Shown piece by piece: positions 8,864 through 17,189 of a DNA stretch of 64,000 nucleotides. The notes below the pieces were generated by a model, which was not told the DNA's origin, searched no databases, and worked only from the letters and a program-made list of their open reading frames with translations. The translations under genes and the position numbers were made by a program. The stretch is from Thiohalorhabdus sp. Cl-TMA (GTDB taxonomy: Bacteria > Pseudomonadota > Gammaproteobacteria > Thiohalorhabdales > Thiohalorhabdaceae), in contig NZ_JBGUAW010000006.1 in NCBI RefSeq assembly GCF_041821045.1, forward strand, positions 109,821 through 173,820, read 5' to 3'. How positions within the stretch are numbered: position 1 is the stretch's first letter; each line of letters begins with the position of its first letter.

Positions 8864-8927
8864 GGGCACGTAACCGCCGTTCGGATGAGTGGTACTGGAA
8901 GCGGGGGCTCTGCGCATGAGGCGGGGC

Positions 8928-9443
8928 TCAGGGACTGTCTGCCGAAGGGAGGTGCTCCTCCCGGAACCGTTCCATCTGCCCCCGCTTGAGAACACCGGAA
9001 TGCCGGCCGACGATCCGGCCGTCGGGAGAGATCAGAAAGGTGGTGGGAAGGCCCCGGAAATCGCCGAACCGCTGCGCCGTCTTCCGACTGGCGTAGGCCA
9101 CCGGGTAGGTGATGTTCATCATATCGGCCATATTCGCGACATTCCCCCGGGACCGGTAGTCCACGGCCAAGCCGACCACCACCGTGTCCGCGTGGGCGTC
9201 GTGAAAGGCCTGCAGGTCGGGCATTTCCTGGCGGCAGGGCGGGCACCAGGGCGCCCAGAAGTTCACCAGGACCAGCTTCCCGCGGTACTCCGCGAGGCGG
9301 AGCTTTCCGCCCTCCAGGGTCTCAAGGGCGGTTTCGGGGGTCTTCTCCCCGGGTCCCGCCCAGGCCCCGTAACCGGCAAACCCGACGATCAGGACCGCCA
9401 GCAGCAGGAGCGTGCCGACCCCGCCGGCACGGTTACTTGTCAT
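8928..9443 (-). CDS. TlpA/ResA-like thioredoxin-fold protein
   Basis: A 171-residue membrane-anchored or secreted thioredoxin-fold protein: an N-terminal hydrophobic segment at about 8-28, then an AhpC/TSA-Redoxin fold with VNFWAPWCPPCRQEMP, whose WCPPC active site is typical of the TlpA/ResA/CcmG group, and cis-Pro in RGLPTTFL. Such proteins reduce disulfides in the periplasm, often the heme-binding Cys pair of apocytochromes c. That fits its position: it overlaps the 3' end of a cytochrome c gene by 11 bases. It may therefore serve maturation of that cytochrome, although a general thiol role cannot be excluded. Confidence 0.88.
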   Translation of the reverse strand: MTSNRAGGVGTLLLLAVLIVGFAGYGAWAGPGEKTPETALETLEGGKLRLAEYRGKLVLVNFWAPWCPPCRQEMPDLQAFHDAHADTVVVGLAVDYRSRGNVANMADMMNITYPVAYASRKTAQRFGDFRGLPTTFLISPDGRIVGRHSGVLKRGQMERFREEHLPSADSP

Positions 9444-9717
9444 AGTGGTAGTAGGCTTCGTTCAGGTAGGTGGCCAGATCCTCGATCTCCTGAATGGAGA
9501 GGTTCTGCGCCATGGCCTGGGTGCATTGACGCTGGATCCACGCCACCACTTCCGCCTGGTTGGTGGCCCGGACGTCTTCACGCTTGTGGACGCTGGCCGT
9601 GTGGCACTGTCCCGCGCAGTACTGTTTGTAAAGCTTCTTGCCATTCTGCGCATCGCCGTCCAGGGCGGCCTGCGCGGGAGCCGCCAGGAACAGCAACGCC
9701 GGGAGCCATTTCCACAT
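9433..9717 (-). CDS. Small c-type cytochrome with CX3CH heme motif
   Basis: A 94-residue secreted mono-heme cytochrome: signal peptide (WLPALLFLAAPAQA), then GDAQNGKKLYKQY and the heme site C-A-G-Q-C-H, and a C-terminal helix IEDLATYLNEAYYHYDK typical of small class I cytochromes c of sulfur- and iron-oxidising proteobacteria. The heme motif has three residues between the cysteines instead of two; I re-read the bases (9606-9623 on the opposite strand) and the extra codon is real in this sequence. A further Cys lies in WIQRQCTQ. The axial Met is probably in AQAMAQN. The start has GGAGGTGA just upstream. It is the first gene of a four-gene operon with a TlpA-like protein, an outer-membrane factor and an adaptor. 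Confidence 0.85.
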   Translation of the reverse strand: MWKWLPALLFLAAPAQAALDGDAQNGKKLYKQYCAGQCHTASVHKREDVRATNQAEVVAWIQRQCTQAMAQNLSIQEIEDLATYLNEAYYHYDK

Positions 9718-9776
9718 GGCGGCCTCACCTCCGGAGCTTGCCCGGCTAACCGGGATTGTCGGTACTATTTACAATA

Positions 9777-9796
9777 ACTAGAACGGTCATTCTAGT
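9777..9796. promoter_or_regulatory. 20-bp inverted repeat in the divergent cytochrome/fumarase control region
   Basis: Perfect 7-base arms ACTAGAA and TTCTAGT separated by CGGTCA, lying 60 bases upstream of the cytochrome c start and 100 bases upstream of the class II fumarase start, which are transcribed apart. The symmetry and location fit an operator for a dimeric regulator. There is no T-run, so it is not a terminator. The regulator is unknown. Confidence 0.45.
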
Positions 9797-9895
9797 CCGC
9801 CCCCCGCAGCCCGACAACCGTTCCTCCTTTGCGCCCATCCGCCTCCTGCCTAAAATACCCCTTTTCCACGCCCATCGCCCCGAAGGGAGGACGGC

Positions 9896-11293
9896 TTGAG
9901 CACACCCACCCGGACCGAAAAAGATAGCCTCGGGACCTTCCAGGTACCCGCCGATGCCCTGTACGGCGTCCAGACCGCGCGTGCCCTGGCCAATTTCCCC
10001 ATATCGGGCCGGAGGCCCGACCCCGACTTCGTTGCGGCCACGGTCCGCGTGAAACGGGCCGCGGCGGCGGCCAATCACGCCTGCGGCAGCCTGGATGACC
10101 GGCGGGCCGACGCCATCCGGGAGGCCTGCGACCAGGTCCTCGGCGGGGCGTACACCGACCAGTTCGTGGTGGACCGTTTCCAGGCCGGCGCGGGCACCAG
10201 CCACAACATGAACGCCAACGAGGTGCTCGCCAATCTGGCCAACCTGGGCCTGGGCGGGGAGTGCGGAGTCTACGATCCGGTGCACCCCAATGACCACGTC
10301 AACCAGTCCCAGAGCACCAACGACACAATCCCCACGGCCATCCGACTGGCCGCCCTGGCGAAGCTGCCGCGACTGGCGGAGGCCGTCCGTGAGATGGCCG
10401 GGGCCCTGGAGGCGTTCGCCGACCGGGAGCGGGAAACCATCAAGAGCGGGCGCACGCATCTCCAGGATGCGGTGCCCACCACCCTGGGCCGTGAGCTCGC
10501 CGCCTATGCATGGACTCTGCGCGAGCAGGTGGAGCGGCTGGAAGAGGCCGCCAAGTCCCTGCATCGGATCGGCCTGGGGGGCACGGCCGCCGGCACGGGC
10601 CTCAACGCGCCGCCAGGGTACCGGGAGCGGGCCGCCGAGGAGCTGTCCCGACTCATGGGGAGACCCATTACCCCCCACCCGGACATGGCCGCGGCCATGC
10701 AGTCCATGGCCGACCTGGCCCAGTTCTCCGGACAGATCGCCGCGCTGGCGGGCGAGCTGACCCGGATCAGCAACGACATCCGGCTCCTCTCCAGCGGCCC
10801 GCGCACCGGGCTGGCGGAGGTGCAGCTTCCCGCCGTTCAGCCCGGCTCCTCCATCATGCCGGGCAAGGTGAACCCGGTGATGTTCGAGATGCTGAACCAG
10901 ACCCTGTACCAGGTTCTGGGCCAGGACCACGCCATCCAGGCCATGAACCGGGCCGGACAGATGGAGCTGAACGTCATGATGCCGGCCCTGGGCTCCGCCC
11001 TGTTCGACGCCATGGAGTGGCTGACCGCCTCGGTTTCCGCCGCCACGGAGCGCGGTGTGCGGGGAATGACGGCCAACCGGGAGCGGAACCGGGAATACGC
11101 GCTGGCCAGCGTGGGCTTGGCCACCCTGCTCAACCGGGCCATCGGATACGAAAAGGCCGCCGAGGTCGCCAAGGAGTCCGAGCGCACCGGCATACCGGTG
11201 GGTGAGCTGGTTGCCGAGCACGGACTCCTATCCCGGGAACAGTTCGAGCGCATGGTGGAAGAGGCCGCGAAAAACGGCCGGGTGGATTTCTGA
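9896..11293 (+). CDS. Class II fumarase/aspartase superfamily lyase
   Basis: A 465-residue homotetrameric lyase, the usual length for class II fumarases and aspartases. It has the superfamily signature GSSIMPGKVNP near 317-327, the catalytic-Ser loop within it, QSQSTNDTIPTA and GRTHLQDAVPTTLG. The substrate is hard to fix: FQAGAGTSHNMNANEVLAN and QSTND lean toward aspartase-like members, while GRTHLQDA and GGTAAGTGLN are seen in both groups. It therefore either hydrates fumarate to malate or deaminates aspartate to fumarate. The start is TTG 9896 with GGGAGG six bases upstream; no ATG fits as well. It stands alone, divergent from the cytochrome operon. Confidence 0.85.
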   Translation: MSTPTRTEKDSLGTFQVPADALYGVQTARALANFPISGRRPDPDFVAATVRVKRAAAAANHACGSLDDRRADAIREACDQVLGGAYTDQFVVDRFQAGAGTSHNMNANEVLANLANLGLGGECGVYDPVHPNDHVNQSQSTNDTIPTAIRLAALAKLPRLAEAVREMAGALEAFADRERETIKSGRTHLQDAVPTTLGRELAAYAWTLREQVERLEEAAKSLHRIGLGGTAAGTGLNAPPGYRERAAEELSRLMGRPITPHPDMAAAMQSMADLAQFSGQIAALAGELTRISNDIRLLSSGPRTGLAEVQLPAVQPGSSIMPGKVNPVMFEMLNQTLYQVLGQDHAIQAMNRAGQMELNVMMPALGSALFDAMEWLTASVSAATERGVRGMTANRERNREYALASVGLATLLNRAIGYEKAAEVAKESERTGIPVGELVAEHGLLSREQFERMVEEAAKNGRVDF

Positions 11294-11595
11294 GCCGGCC
11301 CAACCCGGGAGCGGCCGTACACCACCGAACTGCATTCCTACCCCACGTCGGGGCGGCGTGAGCGCCCGCCGCTCCGCCCCGCGTCCCCACCCCGGGGGGC
11401 AACGTTTTTGCAGGCCCTTCCCTTCCCCAGCGTCCTCCCCGCCAAGGGCTTACCGCGGACTTGACCGGGGACAAACCGGTTTATTTACCGGATCACCCCC
11501 CGGACATACGCTGGATATTCAGTGTCGATTCTTTTTTTCAATTCCGCGGGTCACCCTTCCGGACCCGACCCATTACTCCATAAAGGCAGTCCGGC
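11294..11595. other. Intergenic region before the OpgD-like gene
   Basis: About 300 bases without a convincing gene. It contains an 8-bp inverted repeat (11349-11356 with 11374-11381) that is 20 bases away from the only T-run (about 11404-11409), so it is not a standard terminator. TTGACC at 11461 followed by an AT-rich stretch near 11480-11487 could be a weak promoter for the OpgD-like gene, but the spacing is short. Confidence 0.4.
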
Positions 11596-13164
11596 ATGGA
11601 CCGACGTCAATTCTTTGCCCGCAGCGTTCTCCTATCCTCCCTGGGCCTGCTCGGCATCCCGATCCGCAAGCCCCATGCCCAGGACAAGGAGCCGGGCGGC
11701 GCAGCAGACAGGAAGTCCTTCGACTTCGAGCAGGTCAAACGGCAGGCGCGAGACCTCGCCAATCGCCCCTTCCAGCCTCGCCCGCAGGATCTGCCACAGG
11801 AGCTCTCCGACCTGGGCTACGAAGGGTACACCTCCATCCGCTACCGCCCCGAAGAGGCGCTCTGGCACGACTCCGACCTGGCCTTCCGAGCACAATTCTT
11901 CCACCTGGGCCACTACTACAAGCATCCGGTGGACATCTACGAAGTGGAGAAGGGCGAAGTCCAGCCTATCCGCTTCTACCCGGAAATGTTCAATTACGAC
12001 AATGCCACCTTCAAGCACCGGAACCTCGGGGATATCGGGCTCGCCGGCTTCCGGCTCCATTACTTCCTGAATTTCGCCCCGGACATGGTCTCCTTCCTCG
12101 GGGCCAGCTACTTCCGCGCCGTGGGCGAAAACCAGCAGTACGGGCTATCCGCGCGGGGGCTGGCCATCGACACGGGCCTACCCAAGGGCGAGGAATTCCC
12201 CTTTTTCCGCGCTTTCTGGCTGGAGAAGCCGGAGCCGGGACAGACCCACATGAACGTTTACGCCCTGCTGGACAGCAAGAGCATCGCGGGGGCTTTCCGC
12301 TTCCAGATCATGCCCGGGGCCACCACCATCATGAACGTGGAATCGGTGCTGTATCCCCGGAACGCCATCGAGCTCCTGGGTGTGGCCCCGGCCACGAGCA
12401 TGTATCTGCACGGCGAGAACGACGACCCCGAAAACCCGGATTTCCGGCCGGAGGTGCACGACTCGGACGGGCTATCCATGTGGCGGGGGAACTGGGAATG
12501 GGTCTGGCGACCCCTGGTCAACCCCAAGGAGCTGGCGCTCAACAGCTTCATGGACAAGAGCCCGCGGGGCTACGGACTGCTCCAGCGCGACCGGAAGTTC
12601 GGGCATTATCAGGATGACGGGGTATATTACAACCAGCGGCCGAACCTCTGGGTGGAGCCCATGAACGACTGGGGGGAGGGCCATATCCACTTGGTGGAGA
12701 TCCCCATCCAGGAGGAGATCCACGACAACATCGTGGCCTTCTGGAACCCCAAGGAGCCCGTGAAGCCCGGCAAGGAAATGGAATTCTCCTATCGCCTGCT
12801 TTGGGGGCCGGAAGCGCCGGTGAAGCGCATGGGGACGGGCCACGTCACCGCCACCCGGCTCGGGCAAGGCGGCATTCCGGGGGACCGTCCCTCCGGGAAG
12901 GTACAGAAGTTCGTCATCGATTTCCGGGGGGGCGACCTGCCCCTGCTCACTAATGATGCGCCCGTGGAGCCGGTGGTTTCCACCACCCGGGGCAAGGTGA
13001 TCAAGCCCGCGGTCTGGCCGGTGGATGAGATCAATGCCTGGCGGGTGAAATTCGATCTGGAGTGGGACGGCAATCAATCCATCGATCTGCGCTGCTTTCT
13101 GCGCCTCGGCAAGAACGCCCTTACCGAGACCTGGCTCTATCAGTGGAATCCCCGGCAGGTCTAG
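11596..13164 (+). CDS. Periplasmic glucan biosynthesis protein, OpgD/OpgG family (Tat signal)
   Basis: A 522-residue MdoG-family protein of osmoregulated periplasmic glucan synthesis. The N-terminus MDRRQFFARSVLLSSLGLLG is a twin-arginine signal, as in E. coli OpgD; OpgG is Sec-exported, so OpgD is the better comparison. The body has the family blocks FDFEQVKRQARDLA, YEGYTSIRYRPEEALW, LHYFLNFAPDMVSFLGASYF and the C-terminal Ig-like domain ending WLYQWNPRQV. These proteins act in the periplasm on the beta-glucan backbone made by OpgH, shaping branching or length. It faces OpgH convergently rather than forming the opgGH operon of enterics. The spacer between them holds a strong hairpin. Confidence 0.9.
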   Translation: MDRRQFFARSVLLSSLGLLGIPIRKPHAQDKEPGGAADRKSFDFEQVKRQARDLANRPFQPRPQDLPQELSDLGYEGYTSIRYRPEEALWHDSDLAFRAQFFHLGHYYKHPVDIYEVEKGEVQPIRFYPEMFNYDNATFKHRNLGDIGLAGFRLHYFLNFAPDMVSFLGASYFRAVGENQQYGLSARGLAIDTGLPKGEEFPFFRAFWLEKPEPGQTHMNVYALLDSKSIAGAFRFQIMPGATTIMNVESVLYPRNAIELLGVAPATSMYLHGENDDPENPDFRPEVHDSDGLSMWRGNWEWVWRPLVNPKELALNSFMDKSPRGYGLLQRDRKFGHYQDDGVYYNQRPNLWVEPMNDWGEGHIHLVEIPIQEEIHDNIVAFWNPKEPVKPGKEMEFSYRLLWGPEAPVKRMGTGHVTATRLGQGGIPGDRPSGKVQKFVIDFRGGDLPLLTNDAPVEPVVSTTRGKVIKPAVWPVDEINAWRVKFDLEWDGNQSIDLRCFLRLGKNALTETWLYQWNPRQV

Positions 13165-13193
13165 CCACCGGATAGCGCCGAACCCGGTAGTTG

Positions 13194-13222
13194 GGGCCCC
13201 ACAATGGGGCCCTGTTTATTTT
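13194..13222. terminator. Intrinsic terminator between opgD-like and opgH
   Basis: GGGCCCCA, loop CAA, TGGGGCCC, then TGTTTATTTT. The 8-bp GC-rich stem followed by a T-rich tail terminates the plus-strand OpgD-like gene; the convergent opgH could use the same stem, although its side lacks a long T-run. Confidence 0.75.
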
Positions 13223-13251
13223 CTGCACCGCTCCTGACGGCACTCCCCTGT

Positions 13252-15327
13252 TCAGTCCTGCACCGCCGGTGACAACGCTCCGGCCCCGGTTTCCGTCTCC
13301 CAGGCAATGGCGTGCAGGCGGAGCATGGTGTCGCCGTCGCCAAGGAGAACCCGCATCTCGGCGGGAGCGAGGTCCTCCAGGCCCCGCTCCTGGACCCGGG
13401 TAAGCATGGAGTCGAGGTAATACTGCTGGCTCAGCAGCTTGGCCCGGGAGCCCGTGAGGGAAACGTGCAGTGCATTGACGAAGGGGTCCATCACCGCCTG
13501 GCGCGTGTAGCTTTCCCCGGAGCCCGGCGTCCCGGGAACGGGTGTGGGATGGCGGGTCAGCTCGTCCAGCCGCCGCAGGACTTCCGGCGGGGCGCTTTCG
13601 GCGGGGATGACGAACAGGCCCAACCGGGCGGCCGCCCGCCCCAGGGATACCAGCCCGGAGAACAGAGTGATGGGCACCACGAGCAGGGGACCGATCAGTA
13701 CCGGTATCAGCCAGAGGAAAAACTCGGAGAGGTTAAAGTAGGCCCAAGCCCCCACCACCAGGGCAATGGGCGTCTGCCAGCCGACCGCGGTCACTAGCGG
13801 ACCCACGTTGGCCGCCGCGCCGGGCCCCCGCTTCTGCGGCGTCCAGCCCACGGCTCGGCCCAGCAGATTGGCCACCACGAAACGGGTCTGGAACAGCATG
13901 AGGATGGGGGCCAGAAGCGCGGAGAACAGGCTTTCCAGGACCATGCTCAGGCCCGCGGCGGGACCGCCGCCGAATCTCGCCCGCATCCGACTGTCCCGGA
14001 ACAACAGCAGGTAGCCGAACAGCTTGGGCAGATATAAAAAGCCCAGGGTAATCACCAGCAGCGTGGCCGCCTCCATGAAAAAAGTCGGGGGCCATACCGG
14101 GAACAGGCTGTTGTCCAGAAAATAGACCGGATCGGTATGCTTGCGTCGCAGTGCCTCCATACCGGAGAGCACGAGGAAGATCAGCCACAGGGGGGAGCTC
14201 AGATAGGTCAGGACCCCCATGCCCAGATGAACCCGGTTGGGCAGGCGAAAGCCCTGGGCCAGGAGCAGGCGCGCATGCTGCAGGTTGCCCTGGCACCACC
14301 GCCGGTCCCGTTTCAGGTGCTCCACCAGACTCGGCGGCGTTTCCTCGAAGCTTCCACCCAGCCAGGGGGCCATCCAGACCTGCCAGCCCGCCCGGCGCAG
14401 CAGGGCGGCCTCGACGAAATCGTGGCTCAGGATCTCGCCGCCCAGAGGCGGCTTTCCGGGCAGCTCGGGCAGCCCGCAATGCTTCACGAACGGCGCCACC
14501 CGGATGATGGCGTTGTGCCCCCAGTAATTGCCCTCCCCCAATTGCCAGAAGCTCAGGCCATGGGCGAACAAGGGTCCGTAGGCCGCGCCGGCGAATTGCT
14601 GGATGCGGGCGAACAGGGTTTCCTGATGAACCGGTGCCGGCGGCACCTGGATCAGCGCCGTGCCCGGATTGGCGTCCATCAGCTCGGCCATCTCCACCAG
14701 CGTATCGCCGGCCATCACGCTGTCCGCGTCCAGCACCACCATGTAGTCGTAATTCAGGCCCCAGGTCTGGCAGAACTCCGCTATATTGCCGCTTTTCCTG
14801 CCCCAGTTGTTCTGACGCCTGTGGTAGAAGATCTGCCCATAGCCGTCCACCGCCTCGCACAGGGCGTTCCAGGCCAGCTCCTCGGCAATCCAGGTTTCCG
14901 GGTCCTTGGAGTCGCTGAGGATGTAAACATCGAAACGGTGGGCCTGCCCGGTTTGCCGCAAGGACTCGTAGGTAGCGCGCAGACCGGCGAGCACCTGGTG
15001 CGGATCCTCTTCGAAGATGGGCATGGCCAAGGCGATGCGGGACTCCGCTTCCCGCTCCCCTTCCGGGGACTTCCTGGAAGCGGACAGCCAGCAGGGGTCC
15101 CGGCCGCGCACGAGCACCCACAATCCCGCCATTGCGGTCCAGAAGGCGGTTGCGATCCAGGCGAACAGGATGGGGAAGAGTATCAGGAGCCCCATTTCGA
15201 AGGGGTGGAGCCCCTGAACCTGGAGAATGGCTGCCAGTACCCAGGTTCCGGCTGCGGTGGTGGTTACGATGAGCAGAAGGAGGAGCCAACGCCTAAGGCG
15301 TTGTAGACAGGCAGTCCCAGTTTGCAT
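13252..15327 (-). CDS. opgH: Glucans biosynthesis glucosyltransferase OpgH
   Basis: A 691-residue family 2 inner-membrane glucosyltransferase that uses UDP-glucose to build and extrude the linear beta-1,2-glucan backbone. Key blocks: AMPIFEEDPHQVLAGLRA, FDVYILSDSKDP, the DADS metal-binding motif in YMVVLDADSVMAGD, GHNAIIRVAPF, LSHDFVEAALLRRAGW and the acceptor/processivity motif KRDRRWCQGN. Membrane segments sit at both ends. It is about 150 residues shorter at the N-terminus than E. coli OpgH; a separate 162-residue protein ending in a membrane helix is encoded immediately upstream and may supply the missing part. The start ATG 15327 uses GGTAGGA, which overlaps the stop of that upstream gene. 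Confidence 0.95.
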   Translation of the reverse strand: MQTGTACLQRLRRWLLLLLIVTTTAAGTWVLAAILQVQGLHPFEMGLLILFPILFAWIATAFWTAMAGLWVLVRGRDPCWLSASRKSPEGEREAESRIALAMPIFEEDPHQVLAGLRATYESLRQTGQAHRFDVYILSDSKDPETWIAEELAWNALCEAVDGYGQIFYHRRQNNWGRKSGNIAEFCQTWGLNYDYMVVLDADSVMAGDTLVEMAELMDANPGTALIQVPPAPVHQETLFARIQQFAGAAYGPLFAHGLSFWQLGEGNYWGHNAIIRVAPFVKHCGLPELPGKPPLGGEILSHDFVEAALLRRAGWQVWMAPWLGGSFEETPPSLVEHLKRDRRWCQGNLQHARLLLAQGFRLPNRVHLGMGVLTYLSSPLWLIFLVLSGMEALRRKHTDPVYFLDNSLFPVWPPTFFMEAATLLVITLGFLYLPKLFGYLLLFRDSRMRARFGGGPAAGLSMVLESLFSALLAPILMLFQTRFVVANLLGRAVGWTPQKRGPGAAANVGPLVTAVGWQTPIALVVGAWAYFNLSEFFLWLIPVLIGPLLVVPITLFSGLVSLGRAAARLGLFVIPAESAPPEVLRRLDELTRHPTPVPGTPGSGESYTRQAVMDPFVNALHVSLTGSRAKLLSQQYYLDSMLTRVQERGLEDLAPAEMRVLLGDGDTMLRLHAIAWETETGAGALSPAVQD

Positions 15328-15334
15328 GTGTGTC

Positions 15335-15823
15335 CTACCAGAGCGCCATGATGATAAAGGCCAAGCTGCCCATGGTTACCCAGGACCAGGATGTGGCGGG
15401 CCGCGGGATGAAGATCCCGATCCGGCGCAGGGAAGGAAACGCACTCAGATCCTGCGGATGCATCTTTACCGGTACCGGGGTCGGCCCCTCCCATGTAAAG
15501 GAATTTCGGAAGGCCGGCCGCATTCGCCGTCCTCCGCGCAGGAGGCGCGGCTGACAGCCGTCGAGCCCCCTACCGCCGCCCGTCTCGGACAGGCCGGCCT
15601 CGTCGGCCAGGGCCTCGTCTATAAGGGGCTGGATGCTACGGAACGGGACCTCCCCCGCCATGTCCCCACTGTAGGGCGTTCGGGCCTCCATCTGGGAGCG
15701 GACCCGTCGGCACAGGGCGATCTGGCGTTTCGGATCGGTCACTCCGCAGGCACGCAAATACTCGCAGACCCGGCGGGTAACCGCGTCGCTCGCAATCACA
15801 ACCTCAGCAGGGTCACAGGACAT
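15335..15823 (-). CDS. Small membrane protein upstream of OpgH
   Basis: A 162-residue protein I do not recognise with certainty. Its N-terminal 90 residues are helical and charged (AVTRRVCEYLRACGVTDPKRQ), the middle is basic, and it ends in a single membrane helix SWSWVTMGSLAFIIMALW. The stop is 7 bases before the opgH start and contains part of opgH's ribosome site, so the two are translationally linked. Enteric OpgH has a long cytoplasmic N-terminal region followed by membrane helices that this opgH lacks; this protein could be a detached version of it, but the residues do not align clearly by eye. The start is set at ATG 15823, with GGGGGTG a little upstream. Confidence 0.6.
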   Translation of the reverse strand: MSCDPAEVVIASDAVTRRVCEYLRACGVTDPKRQIALCRRVRSQMEARTPYSGDMAGEVPFRSIQPLIDEALADEAGLSETGGGRGLDGCQPRLLRGGRRMRPAFRNSFTWEGPTPVPVKMHPQDLSAFPSLRRIGIFIPRPATSWSWVTMGSLAFIIMALW

Positions 15824-16034
15824 CCTCGAACACCCCCTGGATGATTCCGCACTGCTCCTTCCGAGCCATATCCGGCACGGCCGCAGGAGCTCGATTCGAT
15901 CCCTTTCTAGAAAGATGGCCATGCATGGGGGCAGGCATAAATGGGGAGAATCCACTAGTGCCCTGCGAAGAGCCTGTAATCGACGGCGCCGTAAAATCGA
16001 GAAATGCCAGAGAGATAGCGGGCTCCCGGGGACA

Positions 16035-17189
16035 TCAGGCGGGCACGCGCTGCTGGAGGCTGAGCCCCAGACGGTGCGCTGTCGGCTCCGTCCACTGTCT
16101 GATGGTCTCCAGCTCCTCGGGGCTGAAGCTCGGCTCGTAATAGGTGGGGAAGCGCACCCGCCGTCGCGCCAAGTCGAGCACGGCGTCCGGTTGGGACAGT
16201 CGGCAGTGCTCCAGGATGGTCTGGAGCTGTTGGTCCGGAGCGTCGCAAAGCTCCTCGTACCGGACGATCAGGGCCGCTTCGGCGAGCTGCGGGCTGGATT
16301 CCAGGCGATCGGCCAGAAAGCTGTGGATATGCGCCCAGTAACGGGCCCACCCCTCCACCTCCGCGCCCTGCGCCCACAGGGCCCGAATGGCCTCGACAGC
16401 GGAGGAGTCTCCGGCATTCACGGGCCGCCGGTCCTCGCCGAACTCGAAATGTCCGACCCGCTGGAGGTGGGCGAGCGCCCGGGGATTGCCCCGCTGTCCC
16501 GCGCAGAACAGACGCTGCTGCTTCATCAGCGAGGCGATGTGCCAGACGGGATCCCGAACCGGGATGAGGAACCGCGCATCCCCGTACAGCTTTTGCAGGT
16601 ACTCCAGGCGCGTGGCGTTGTAGTTGCCTTTGGAGACGTACCGGCTCCCGTCGCGCACGAGCAAAAGCTTGCGGATGTGGTCGCGATAGAAGCGCTCGAA
16701 TTCGGGCCGGCTCGTCTCCTGGTTCAGGACATTGCTGTTGGACGGCGCATGGAGATCCGGGAAAAAGGCCATCCACAGCATCTCTTCGAAGGCTTCCGGG
16801 CTTTCCGGCGTGATGCGGATCCCATCCCCGTGCGTCCGCTCCGTGGGCGGACCTTCCCGTCGGGGGACGCGATCAAGGAAGCGGTTCCACATGTAGGGTG
16901 TGAACAGGAACGGAAAATCCCGGTAGCGGTGGGTGGCCACCTCCGGGTGGGCATTCAGCAGCTCTAGGAGCAGGGTGCTCCCCGCCCGCGCCAGACCGGC
17001 GATGTAGACAGGCTGCTGTACGGCCACCCCGGCCAGCGGATCCGCCAGCAGCCGGGTTTCCAGGTTGCCCAGCCGGGTCCAGAGGCCGGGGTGGCGGCTG
17101 ATCCAGCCGCTCAGCACATGGACCCACGTGTCCACGTGGAAGCCGGTTTTCTCACCCTCGTGCTTTCCCACTTCTCCTCCGCCCCTCAT
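16035..17189 (-). CDS. PAPS-type sulfotransferase family protein
   Basis: A 384-residue cytoplasmic sulfotransferase-family protein. The 5'-phosphosulfate-binding loop is VYIAGLARAGSTLLLELL at about 61-78, preceded by a strand; the 3'-phosphate site is probably ALIVRYEELCDAP near 300, followed by the acceptor-side helix region. Such enzymes transfer sulfate from PAPS to hydroxyls of carbohydrates, lipids or proteins; bacterial members of this group often modify cell-surface glycans or lipids. The start ATG 17189 overlaps the stop of the upstream membrane-protein gene as ATGA, so it is the coupled last gene of a four-gene cassette that begins with an arylsulfotransferase-like protein. The acceptor cannot be inferred. 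An open frame extends another 500 bases upstream but overlaps the membrane-protein gene and is a shadow. Confidence 0.85.
   Translation of the reverse strand: MRGGGEVGKHEGEKTGFHVDTWVHVLSGWISRHPGLWTRLGNLETRLLADPLAGVAVQQPVYIAGLARAGSTLLLELLNAHPEVATHRYRDFPFLFTPYMWNRFLDRVPRREGPPTERTHGDGIRITPESPEAFEEMLWMAFFPDLHAPSNSNVLNQETSRPEFERFYRDHIRKLLLVRDGSRYVSKGNYNATRLEYLQKLYGDARFLIPVRDPVWHIASLMKQQRLFCAGQRGNPRALAHLQRVGHFEFGEDRRPVNAGDSSAVEAIRALWAQGAEVEGWARYWAHIHSFLADRLESSPQLAEAALIVRYEELCDAPDQQLQTILEHCRLSQPDAVLDLARRRVRFPTYYEPSFSPEELETIRQWTEPTAHRLGLSLQQRVPA

Noticed and set aside
9746..11221. Minus-strand open frame (491 codons) antisense to the fumarase/aspartase gene
   Set aside because: No recognisable motifs, low-complexity Gly/Val/His composition, and full overlap with a clear enzyme gene.
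11349..11409. Possible intrinsic terminator after the fumarase/aspartase gene
   Set aside because: The GC-rich inverted repeat is separated from the T-run by over 20 bases, so it does not have terminator form.
15904..15913. TTTCTAGAAA palindrome upstream of the small OpgH-linked protein
   Set aside because: Only 10 bases, a single copy, and resembles the 9777 repeat only in its CTAG centre; too short to call an operator.
15915..16967. Plus-strand open frame (350 codons) over the sulfotransferase gene
   Set aside because: No ribosome site or domains; the opposite strand encodes a clear sulfotransferase.
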